Source: Bacteriovoracaceae bacterium UBA7317 (lineage in GTDB: Bacteria; Bdellovibrionota; Bacteriovoracia; Bacteriovoracales; Bacteriovoracaceae). Taken from it: a stretch of DNA of 47,122 nucleotides. Positions 22,682 through 30,154 of this stretch are shown here, in pieces. Below the pieces are notes generated by a model. That model had not been told where the DNA came from and did not search any database. It saw nothing but the letters and a program-made list of their open reading frames with translations. The first letter of the stretch is position 1. The number at the start of each line of letters is the position of its first letter. Made by a program: the position numbers and the translations under genes. The stretch is from positions 1 to 47,122 of the forward strand of contig DKQD01000101.1 of the NCBI GenBank assembly GCA_002474345.1, read 5' to 3'.

Positions 22682-23238
22682 GCTTCATTTACCGCAGGCC
22701 CTAATACCTTTAGGGCCTCTTTTTTCCTCAAAGACACTAAATAATTTGTTATTTCGTAATCATAAAGCAAAGAGTTTGAGTAAATGTCAGCTACCTTTGG
22801 AGATAAAACGATGTTACATAAAACATCAAATTCCTCAGGTAAAATCTTTTCTCCAGCAATAACGAAAGCAGAAGAAACACCTAACCTAATATCTATAGGC
22901 GGTTTTAACTTTTTTGTTTTACTATACAGTGGATATCTTTCTCTGACTTTTTCATAAAGACTATCAAAGGAATATTCAAAGGTTTGAATGTTCTCTGAAA
23001 TAATTTCTGGTTCAATTAAGAACTTTAGGGAAATATCGTCGTCGATATCGTCAAAAATAATTTTGTAGAGGGCCTTTTTACTCCTGAAGCCCTCATATTC
23101 AGAGTGTATGACCTTGCCATCTTTCTGAAAAATAGCTCCTAAATATTGGTCATTATGCCCCAAGAGAACATTAATTCTGCCTGTAAAACCAAACACAAAT
23201 TGTTCTTTAAGAACCTTTAATAACCCTTTATTTTTCAA
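22678..23238 (-). CDS. DUF4388/PATAN-like hypothetical protein
   Basis: 186 residues, soluble. The opening QFVFGFTGRINVLLGHNDQ followed by GAIFQKDGKVIHSEYEG and KKALYKIIF has the pattern of DUF4388 (PATAN-related) domains, found as small output or adaptor modules in signalling proteins of deltaproteobacteria and relatives. The rest is unrecognised. It starts 3 bp after the mrp stop on the same strand, so it is in the mrp transcript. The terminator of the convergent etfA is formed by its last ~15 codons. The domain assignment is by pattern only. Confidence 0.6.
   Translation of the reverse strand: MKNKGLLKVLKEQFVFGFTGRINVLLGHNDQYLGAIFQKDGKVIHSEYEGFRSKKALYKIIFDDIDDDISLKFLIEPEIISENIQTFEYSFDSLYEKVRERYPLYSKTKKLKPPIDIRLGVSSAFVIAGEKILPEEFDVLCNIVLSPKVADIYSNSLLYDYEITNYLVSLRKKEALKVLGPAVNEA
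22696..22725 (+). terminator. Intrinsic terminator of etfBA
   Basis: A 9-bp perfect stem, AGGCCCTAA (22696-22704) with TTAGGGCCT (22710-22718), a 5-base loop, then CTTTTTT. It starts 15 bases after the etfA stop and lies wholly inside the 3' coding end of the convergent gene. Confidence 0.88.
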
Positions 23239-23241
23239 AAA

Positions 23242-24414
23242 CTATTTCCCAAAAAATTTGCCAAAAAAGCCTTTCTTATCTTTTTTACTCTCAAATAGAA
23301 TTTTATCAACATTTTTGGCAATGGCCATGTAAGATTTAGAAACTTCATCACCCTCATCAAAATTAAAAGCCATATAAGGCTTTCCTTCATCAGACCCCTT
23401 TCTTAACTTGATATCTAGGGGTACTTGACCAAGAAGATTTGTCTCTAGCTTCTCAACCTCAGTTTTTACACCCCCATTACCAAAGATATCGTGGGATGCG
23501 CCACATTCTGAGCAAATAAAAGAGCTCATATTTTCAACCATCCCTAAAACAGGCGTTTTAACCTGTGTGAACATATTAAAGCCTTTTATAGCATCTAATA
23601 GGGCCACGTCCTGCGGTGTGGAAACTATAATCGACCCATCTACGGAAACACTTTGTATCATAGAAAGTTGGACATCACCGGTTCCTGGCGGTAGGTCAAT
23701 AATAAGATAATCTAATTCGCCCCAATCAACATCAAACAAAAACTGATTCAACACACCACCTAGCATAGGTCCACGCCAAATAACTGGCTCTCCTTCCTTA
23801 ATAAAAAGGCCAAAACTCATAAATCTAAGACCGTGGGCTTCCAAAGGAATAATTTTTTTCTGATCATTGGCCTTGGGCTTTTCGTCTCTTTTACCCAGCA
23901 AAATAGGCAGTGAAGGACCGTAGATGTCAGCATCTAATAAGCCTACCTTTTTGTTTAACTTTTTTAATGAAAGGGCTAAATTAACAGAGACAGTCGATTT
24001 TCCTACACCACCTTTCCCTGAAGCAACTGCAATAACTTTTTTAACATTTGGAACCTCTTTTTTCGGAGCGGGTTTCCCATGACCAACATTTAATGTCGCG
24101 TTTTCAACCGGCTTAGAGGTTTCTTTCTTAGGGCCATCATCATCAGAGCTTTTTAAACTCTTATAAACATCACCTGAATCTTTGGAAATAGAGGAAAAGG
24201 ATATTTTATCAGCGGGAACTTTATCCTTAACAGAACTAAGTATATTGTCCTCAAAAACCCTTTTTTGACTTGGAGAGAGCCCTTCTCTATCGTACTTTAT
24301 AACTATATCCCCTTCCGATTCAAAAATATCCTTAACCCTATTCTCCTCACTTTCAGGTTTTCCAGAAACTGGATTTACGGTACTTTTTATGAGGTCTTTT
24401 ATTTCAGAAATCAT
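23242..24414 (-). CDS. apbC: Mrp/ApbC-type Fe-S cluster carrier ATPase
   Basis: P-loop ATPase of the Mrp/Nbp35 family that binds and delivers Fe-S clusters. A short MIP18/DUF59-like N-terminal part (about 1-75) and a low-complexity linker (80-120) are followed by the ATPase with deviant Walker A SGKGGVGKST (132-141), LLDADIYGPSLP, and LPPGTGDVQLS; the cluster-binding CxxC is in ICSECGAS. A C-terminal Lys/Phe-rich tail ends the protein. Length 390 is normal. The second Fe-S assembly factor in the window beside the ErpA/YgfZ pair. Cotranscribed with the DUF4388-like gene. Confidence 0.94.
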   Translation of the reverse strand: MISEIKDLIKSTVNPVSGKPESEENRVKDIFESEGDIVIKYDREGLSPSQKRVFEDNILSSVKDKVPADKISFSSISKDSGDVYKSLKSSDDDGPKKETSKPVENATLNVGHGKPAPKKEVPNVKKVIAVASGKGGVGKSTVSVNLALSLKKLNKKVGLLDADIYGPSLPILLGKRDEKPKANDQKKIIPLEAHGLRFMSFGLFIKEGEPVIWRGPMLGGVLNQFLFDVDWGELDYLIIDLPPGTGDVQLSMIQSVSVDGSIIVSTPQDVALLDAIKGFNMFTQVKTPVLGMVENMSSFICSECGASHDIFGNGGVKTEVEKLETNLLGQVPLDIKLRKGSDEGKPYMAFNFDEGDEVSKSYMAIAKNVDKILFESKKDKKGFFGKFFGK

Positions 24415-24612
24415 GATTATCCCTTTTCAGTTAGTTCAAGCCCCTTATACACTCGAAGATGGAAAAAACCAAGAAATAACGCAAAGAGCCTTCATTACCA
24501 GAACAGCGAAAAATGTCAAAGGGGCCAAATTTGGGAAAGGTAGCAACAGACGTTTTTAAATAATACTATTATCTAAGAACCGATGGTTGAATTTTCTGGA
24601 AATTAAGCCAAC

Positions 24613-25212
24613 ATGACTTATAAAAGAACCATATTTTTAATTAATCCAAAATTTCAGCTAAAATTTAGCCTACTCATTTCAACTGTTGTTTTTATTTCAA
24701 GCTTAATTTATCCGTTTATCATTTACAACTTAATGACATCATACAGCAATGATATTTCATCGAACTTAGTAAAAATTTGCGAAAAAGAAACGGAAGAAAT
24801 TCCCAGAGTATCTAAAGCTGTATCAACTCAAAGAGAAAAAATAATTATTCTATTAATTTTTGGTCAATTTATTTTCACTGGTATCATTTTTATCATCTCT
24901 ATTTTTTTCAGTCATAAAATAGCAGGCCCGATCTATAAAACTCAAAAATACTTGAGAAAAGTATCAGACAATAAAGGTTTGGGAAAATTAAGCTTTAGAG
25001 AAGAAGATTATTTCAAAGACTTAGCCGAGGATTACAATAAAACCTTCTCTGCAATCCAAAACAATTATAACAGGGATGTTGTTTACCTGAATGAAATACA
25101 CTCACTTTTAAAAAAAATAAGTAAGGAATTTCCAAATAACAAGAAGTCCGAAATAGAAAAAATAAACCAAAAGATTGCTGAAATTCAAACTAGATTTAAA
25201 AAAATTTATTAA
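24613..25212 (+). CDS. HAMP-domain membrane protein without output domain
   Basis: 199 residues: two membrane segments (about 17-41 and 76-98) enclosing a short periplasmic loop, then a HAMP-like linker (FSHKIAGPIYKTQKYLRK and the acidic second helix) and a coiled-coil tail. Neither kinase, cyclase nor methyl-accepting domain follows, so it may act by binding a partner. It lies 21 bp upstream of a lytic transglycosylase gene on the same strand, suggesting joint control or a physical link. Signal and partner are unknown. Confidence 0.72.
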   Translation: MTYKRTIFLINPKFQLKFSLLISTVVFISSLIYPFIIYNLMTSYSNDISSNLVKICEKETEEIPRVSKAVSTQREKIIILLIFGQFIFTGIIFIISIFFSHKIAGPIYKTQKYLRKVSDNKGLGKLSFREEDYFKDLAEDYNKTFSAIQNNYNRDVVYLNEIHSLLKKISKEFPNNKKSEIEKINQKIAEIQTRFKKIY

Positions 25213-25233
25213 AGCCAAAAGGAAAAAAGTTAA

Positions 25234-27321
25234 ATGAGTAGAGTACTTTATATGTTGCTCATATATATTTCTCTTCTACAAAATGCTAACTCATCAATCA
25301 ATAAATCCATTATTAATAACAATTTCAAAAGATCAGATCAAAGCTTTATTTTTAAAAAACTAAAACCTCTACAAAGTGACAAAACTTTTGGCAAATACTT
25401 TAAAGTATTTTTAAAAGATTTAAAAAGAAATAAGCTTAACCATGAGAAAGTAAAAAAGTTAATATTGCTCTCAAGAATTTCTTTCTCATTTAAAAGTTAC
25501 GAGTTTATATTAAAAAAAGCCAAAAAAATATCCGCTTTAAATAAAAACGACAAGTTTCATAAAACTTGTCATCTTAAAAAAAATTACCACTATCCAATTT
25601 TTAATAATATTTCAAAATTATTAAAAAAATTCTGTAATAACTTATTCATTAAAATCGCTTATTCATCTGATAATTCTTTTCTTCTTAAAAAAAGTAATTT
25701 TAACTATTTATCAATGAATCTTGAAAATTACTTAGAAGGTGAAAATCAAAAATTATTTTCAAAGCTTTTAAAAAAAATGTCAAAAGAGCCGAACGTATAC
25801 ACTTTATTATCAAATCTAGTAGTATCAAGTGCAAAGAAAAAAGAGTTAAAAATAAATGATCAAATATTAAAATCTTTAAAGCCAGAATCTTTTCAATCAT
25901 TAAAACAATTTCAAGCTCAAGATGAACACCATATAAATTTAAAAAAGTTAAAAAAGCAACAACTCAGACAATCATTTAAGGAAATTGACAATTCTTTTAA
26001 GCTATTTAAGTTTGAGAAAAGCAAAAACCTTGTTATAGACACATTAAGTTTCTATTTAAAAAATAGAGATTTAATAAGCAATAAATATGCTTGGAAAAAA
26101 TTCACAGGAATTGGTAAAAAGTTCCTATACGAAAGTCACTACGATTTTGCCACATCAATTTTTCAAACCTCTAACATCTTTAATCCTATAAAAGATGAAA
26201 GTGAATCTCTGTTTCTAATTCTTTGGACTCACCTCTTAAGAAAAGATTACAGAGGTGCTCAAAATTTTATTTTAAAGGAAAACCTAATAGAGAATTTTAA
26301 CAACATTAGTACCAAGCTTAAATTCTGGGTCGCTGTATCATTAAAAAAGAATGGTGAAAAGGCTCTAGCAAAGACATTGTATAAAGATATAATAACATCA
26401 AATCCTTTAAGTTTTTACTCTATCATTTCATTAAAAGAACTAAATAAATCTTCAAGCAAAAATAAGGAAGATCAATTAGTTAATAACAATATATTTTCAA
26501 AAGAAAAAAAGCTAAATATAAATCAGTTTAAATTAAATTTTCTAAACTCCCTAAGAAGACTTCTCATATGGGTTTCTTTTAAAGATTACAGATTGGAGGA
26601 AAAAGAAATTCATTTTTTGACAAATCTTTCGCCAAAAGATGTCTATAAGAATCCAAACGAAATTGCTATTTCAAAAAAAGATCATGAAAGGTTACTTTTT
26701 ACAGAGATTGTTAAACTTTTTGCAAACAAAAGAGAGTACCTTCGATCTTTTAAAATGATACATAAATCTTTAACTTTTAAAAAATTTCTTTTGAACTATC
26801 ATTATTTGAAAATTCTATTCCCTTTTGAATACTTCAATGAAATCAAGAAAATTGAAAAAGTTATAGATCCAATTGTTATTCTCTCCTTGATAAGGCAAGA
26901 GTCTGCATTCAATCCTCGAGCTATTTCAAGAGTTGGAGCGAGAGGTCTGATGCAAATAATGCCAAGTACAGCTAGATCTATGGAAAAACAAATAAAAAGC
27001 TTTCAATTGAAAAATCCAAACCTTAACCTAAAGCTAGGTATTAGATATTTTAAAAAATTACTAAATAAATACAAAGGAAATCTTATATATACATTGGCTG
27101 CATATAATGCTGGTGAAAAAAGAATTGAAAACTGGAAAAGAAAAATCTTCAACTCAGATGATCCACTCTCCATAATAGAATCAATTCCATTTAGAGAAAC
27201 TAGAAATTATGTAAAATTAATTTATAGAAATATTTTCTTCTACAAATGGCTAGAAAAAAAGTCGAATCTGAGTGTGCCACTCAAAGATTCATTTTTTATT
27301 ACCTTCAAGTCTACACATTAA
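25234..27321 (+). CDS. Slt70-type soluble lytic transglycosylase
   Basis: 695 residues. A signal-like N-terminus (MSRVLYMLLIYISLLQNANS), a long Lys/Phe/Asn-rich helical region corresponding to the Slt70 superhelix, and a C-terminal SLT domain with catalytic Glu556 in IRQESAFNP, then GARGLMQIMPSTA, LGIRYFKKLL and TLAAYNAGEKRI. It cuts the MurNAc-GlcNAc bond of peptidoglycan and makes anhydro-muropeptides in the periplasm. The helical part is very AT-rich (many AAA and TTT codons). Its 3' end overlaps the convergent ychF by 11 bp. Sits behind a HAMP-only membrane protein. Confidence 0.9.
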   Translation: MSRVLYMLLIYISLLQNANSSINKSIINNNFKRSDQSFIFKKLKPLQSDKTFGKYFKVFLKDLKRNKLNHEKVKKLILLSRISFSFKSYEFILKKAKKISALNKNDKFHKTCHLKKNYHYPIFNNISKLLKKFCNNLFIKIAYSSDNSFLLKKSNFNYLSMNLENYLEGENQKLFSKLLKKMSKEPNVYTLLSNLVVSSAKKKELKINDQILKSLKPESFQSLKQFQAQDEHHINLKKLKKQQLRQSFKEIDNSFKLFKFEKSKNLVIDTLSFYLKNRDLISNKYAWKKFTGIGKKFLYESHYDFATSIFQTSNIFNPIKDESESLFLILWTHLLRKDYRGAQNFILKENLIENFNNISTKLKFWVAVSLKKNGEKALAKTLYKDIITSNPLSFYSIISLKELNKSSSKNKEDQLVNNNIFSKEKKLNINQFKLNFLNSLRRLLIWVSFKDYRLEEKEIHFLTNLSPKDVYKNPNEIAISKKDHERLLFTEIVKLFANKREYLRSFKMIHKSLTFKKFLLNYHYLKILFPFEYFNEIKKIEKVIDPIVILSLIRQESAFNPRAISRVGARGLMQIMPSTARSMEKQIKSFQLKNPNLNLKLGIRYFKKLLNKYKGNLIYTLAAYNAGEKRIENWKRKIFNSDDPLSIIESIPFRETRNYVKLIYRNIFFYKWLEKKSNLSVPLKDSFFITFKSTH

Positions 27322-28423
27322 AGCGAAAATGCATTACATCTCCATCCTCAACAACGTACTCCTTTCCCTCTACTCTTAGCTTACCTGACTCCTTTAACTT
27401 ACTTTCTGTCCCAAACTCAAATAGCTCTTCGCAGTGGTAAACCTCCGCTCGAATAAACCCTCTTTCAAAATCACTGTGAATGACTCCTGCAGCCTGAGGT
27501 GCTTTAGCACCCGTTTTAAATGTCCAGGCTCTTACTTCTTTTTCTCCAGCAGTAAAATAAGTTCTAAGTCCGAGCATTTCGTATGCAATTCTGGTTAACT
27601 TATCAAGCCCAGACTCATTGATCCCTATTTCGCTTAAAAACTCTCTCTTTTCTTCCTCTGTCTCCAAGGAAGAGATTTCAGCCTCTAGTTTTCCACAAAT
27701 GAGTAAAACTTCTGCACCATCACTTTTCGCAAAATCCTCCACTTTCTGAACATAAGGATTTGAAGTTGATGTAAGACTTTCCTCATCAATATTGCAAACA
27801 TAAAGAACCTTTTTGAGTGTGATCAAATTGAGGTCTTTGCAGGACTCTAAGTCTTCAGGGTCTAATTCAACCATTCTGGCAGGCTTGCCTTCTTCCAACC
27901 CAACTATTAACTTTTCAAGAATAGGTTTCAAAATTTTTGCTTTAGTTGAAACATCTTTATTCTGGCTTTTGATCAATTTCCCAATGCTTTCCAACTTTTT
28001 CTGAACAACTTCTAAGTCTGCCAAAGCTAATTCAGTATTAACAATTTCAATATCCTCAATTGGATCAACTCTACCACCAACATGAACAACATTCTCATCA
28101 TCAAAGCATCTAACTACATGGGCAATAGCATCTACTTGTCTGATATGACCCAAAAACTGATTTCCCAAACCTTCGCCTTTAGAAGCTCCTTTTACTAAAC
28201 CAGCAATATCCATAAACTCCACGATAGCAGGTATAACTTTCTTCGTTTTTATTATAGAACTTATCTTCTCCAATCTTCCGTCTGCAACATTTACAATTCC
28301 AACATTTGGCTCAATTGTACAAAAAGGATAATTTGCAGCCTCAGCAGGGGCAGAAGTTATTGCAGAGAAAATAGTAGATTTTCCAACATTAGGAAGCCCA
28401 ACAATTCCACAATTAATCCCCAT
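27311..28423 (-). CDS. ychF: YchF, Obg-family translation-associated ATPase
   Basis: Ribosome-associated P-loop protein. G1 GLPNVGKST at 8-16, DIAGLVKGASKGEGLGNQFL (G3 region), and NIDE in the G4 position in place of NKxD, the change that gives YchF its ATP preference. C-terminal TGS domain with TFFTAG-like AGEKEVRAWTFKTG and the ending VEDGDVMHFRFNV. Length 370 is normal. Follows pth by 31 bp in the tRNA-Gln/prs/pth/ychF unit. Confidence 0.97.
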   Translation of the reverse strand: MGINCGIVGLPNVGKSTIFSAITSAPAEAANYPFCTIEPNVGIVNVADGRLEKISSIIKTKKVIPAIVEFMDIAGLVKGASKGEGLGNQFLGHIRQVDAIAHVVRCFDDENVVHVGGRVDPIEDIEIVNTELALADLEVVQKKLESIGKLIKSQNKDVSTKAKILKPILEKLIVGLEEGKPARMVELDPEDLESCKDLNLITLKKVLYVCNIDEESLTSTSNPYVQKVEDFAKSDGAEVLLICGKLEAEISSLETEEEKREFLSEIGINESGLDKLTRIAYEMLGLRTYFTAGEKEVRAWTFKTGAKAPQAAGVIHSDFERGFIRAEVYHCEELFEFGTESKLKESGKLRVEGKEYVVEDGDVMHFRFNV

Positions 28424-28454
28424 CTTTTTCTCCTTAATTTAAAACTTTTTTCAA

Positions 28455-29030
28455 TTAAACTTCTGTATAACTCTTCTTACTAAAAGTCTTTGCTGCTTTT
28501 TGAAAGCCTTCATTCATAAAACAATCAATGGCTTCTCCTCCCCCTTTAAGGAAGTCATCAAGCACCATTCTTTCATCAGAAGAAAAGTTTGATAGAACAT
28601 AGGAAGCAACATTACCATGAGTTGGCCTTCCAATACCCAACCTTAACCTCAGAAAATCTTGAGAACCCAATATTTGCGAGATTGATTTAAGTCCATTATG
28701 CCCAGCCAAGCCTCCTCCTTTTTTAAACGCCAACGTCCCAAAAGGAAGATCCAGCTCATCATGAACAACTAGAATATTTTCAACCCTGATTTTAAAAAAG
28801 TCAGCGCAAGGCTGAACACTTTCACCGCTTAAATTCATATAAGTCTGCGGCTTCAGAAAATGACCTTTTACATTCCTAAACCCATGAGACGCATAAAAGC
28901 CTTTATACTTCTCCCTCCAAGCTAAATGAGAGGAGAAAGGTGCACTCTCTAAAACACTCCAAGCTATATTATGTCTTGTGTTTTGGTATTCAGAGCCAGG
29001 ATTTCCTAAGCCTACAATTAGGAAGTCCAT
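28455..29030 (-). CDS. pth: Peptidyl-tRNA hydrolase
   Basis: Releases tRNA from peptidyl-tRNAs that drop off the ribosome. LIVGLGNPGSEYQNTRHNIAW with catalytic His21, QTYMNLSGESV, HDELDLPFG and GHNGLKSI carry the substrate and active-site residues. Length 191 is normal. The ATG overlaps the prs stop by one base (TAATG), so translation is coupled. In many bacteria rplY lies between prs and pth; here it is absent. Confidence 0.97.
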   Translation of the reverse strand: MDFLIVGLGNPGSEYQNTRHNIAWSVLESAPFSSHLAWREKYKGFYASHGFRNVKGHFLKPQTYMNLSGESVQPCADFFKIRVENILVVHDELDLPFGTLAFKKGGGLAGHNGLKSISQILGSQDFLRLRLGIGRPTHGNVASYVLSNFSSDERMVLDDFLKGGGEAIDCFMNEGFQKAAKTFSKKSYTEV

Positions 29031-29974
29031 TAGATAAATAGAGAGCTAACTGAATCATTGTTGAAAGTTCTATGGATAGCCTTTGATAACAATTCAGAAG
29101 TAGATAAAACTTTAATTTTTTGAATCTTTTGAGCTTCCTCGGTGAGAGGTATTGTATCAGAACAAATAACTTGCTCAAGTTCATCACACTCAGCAATTCT
29201 TTTAAGCGCTGGACCAGAAAAAACAGGGTGGGTTGCACAACAATAAACTTTTAGTGCTCCTCCATTTTTCAAAGCTTTGCAAGCTTCTACTAAGGTTCCA
29301 GCTGTATCAATCATGTCATCGATAATAACACAGTCTTTACCTTCCACATCACCCACAATATTCATTGCTTTAGCAACGTTTTTCCCAGTTCTTCTTTTAT
29401 CAATCATTGCCAGATCACACTTAAGCTTTTTAGCGTAGTGCCTTACCCTCTCAACGCCACCACTATCGGGAGATATACAAATTGTGTGGTCTGATAAAAT
29501 CTCATTTCTTATATATTTAAGCAAAATAGGTGAAGCATAAATATTGTCGAAAGGTATATTGAAAAAACCTTGTATTTGCCCAGCATGTAAATCCATTGTT
29601 ATAACACGGGTTGCTCCTGCAACTGTTATGAGGTCCGCAAGAAGTTTCGCTGAAACGGGTGTTCTTGGACTAACCTTTCTGTCCTGGCGAGCATAAGCAT
29701 AGTGAGGTATCACAGCGGTTATAGAAGATGCTGAAGCTCTTTTAAGTGCATCAATTGTTATCAGTAACTCCATCAGGTTGTCGTTCACTGGAGGACAAAG
29801 AGACTGGATAACAAATACATCTGCTCCACGGACGTTTTTTTCAATTTCACAAAAGATTTCACCATTAGCAAACCTAACAATTTGCGGATCTACCAAAGCA
29901 ACATCGAGATGTTCTGAAATTTGATGAGATAAATTTGGGTTAGATGTCCCTGATACAAGTACAATGCGTTTCAT
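29030..29974 (-). CDS. prs: Ribose-phosphate pyrophosphokinase (PRPP synthetase)
   Basis: Makes PRPP from ribose-5-phosphate and ATP for nucleotide, His and Trp synthesis. FANGEIFCEI, the ATP-loop region YARQDRK, metal-binding DLHAGQIQGFF, and the PRPP motif CVIIDDMIDTAGTL are all present. Length 314 is normal. It starts only 38 bases after tRNA-Gln, so it is probably read from the tRNA promoter. A G-rich ribosome site (GGGGGG) lies just before the ATG. Confidence 0.97.
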   Translation of the reverse strand: MKRIVLVSGTSNPNLSHQISEHLDVALVDPQIVRFANGEIFCEIEKNVRGADVFVIQSLCPPVNDNLMELLITIDALKRASASSITAVIPHYAYARQDRKVSPRTPVSAKLLADLITVAGATRVITMDLHAGQIQGFFNIPFDNIYASPILLKYIRNEILSDHTICISPDSGGVERVRHYAKKLKCDLAMIDKRRTGKNVAKAMNIVGDVEGKDCVIIDDMIDTAGTLVEACKALKNGGALKVYCCATHPVFSGPALKRIAECDELEQVICSDTIPLTEEAQKIQKIKVLSTSELLSKAIHRTFNNDSVSSLFI

Positions 29975-30012
29975 TTACCCCCCAAATTTAAATGAAATCA
30001 GAGCCAAGAAGG

Positions 30013-30087
30013 TGGCTGGGGTGGCAGGACTCGAACCTGCGCATGACAGAATCAAAATCTGTTGACTTACCACTTGTCGACACCCCA
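30013..30087 (-). tRNA. tRNA-Gln (TTG)
   Basis: 75 bases on the minus strand. The acceptor 5' strand TGGGGTG pairs with CACCCCA, T-arm GCAGG/CCTGC around TTCGAGT, anticodon stem ACAGA/TCTGT around the loop containing TTG, discriminator G and encoded CCA. It lies 38 bases before prs on the same strand, and is probably processed from a tRNA-prs-pth-ychF transcript. Confidence 0.96.
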
Positions 30088-30115
30088 TTAAGATGAAGCA
30101 AAAAAGAGTTTGCAC

Positions 30116-30144
30116 AACATACAACTAGCCCCCTCCTTTTGCAA
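30116..30144 (-). promoter_or_regulatory. Likely promoter for tRNA-Gln and prs operon
   Basis: On the minus strand TTGCAA (30144-30139), 17 bases and TATGTT (30121-30116), with a start near 30109, about 22 bases before the tRNA. The -35 lies within a weak hairpin, CTAGCC/GGCTAG (30125-30130 with 30145-30150), that could also end the PBP transcript, though no long T-run follows. Confidence 0.4.
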
Positions 30145-30154
30145 GGCTAGAACT

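Noticed and set aside
24491..24519. Perfect TTGACA on the minus strand upstream of mrp
   Set aside because: At 16-18 bases there is only TAATGA, AATGAA or ATGAAG, none close to TATAAT.
24413..24559. A 48-codon plus-strand frame with a basic end (AKFGKGSNRRF) in the gap upstream of mrp
   Set aside because: Its ATG overlaps the mrp start codon on the other strand, no ribosome site precedes it, and no family is recognised. It covers the likely mrp control region.
30125..30150. CTAGCC/GGCTAG hairpin as terminator of the PBP gene
   Set aside because: A 14-base loop and an interrupted T-run (TTGTATGTTG) on the minus strand make it weak; it is mentioned only with the tRNA promoter.
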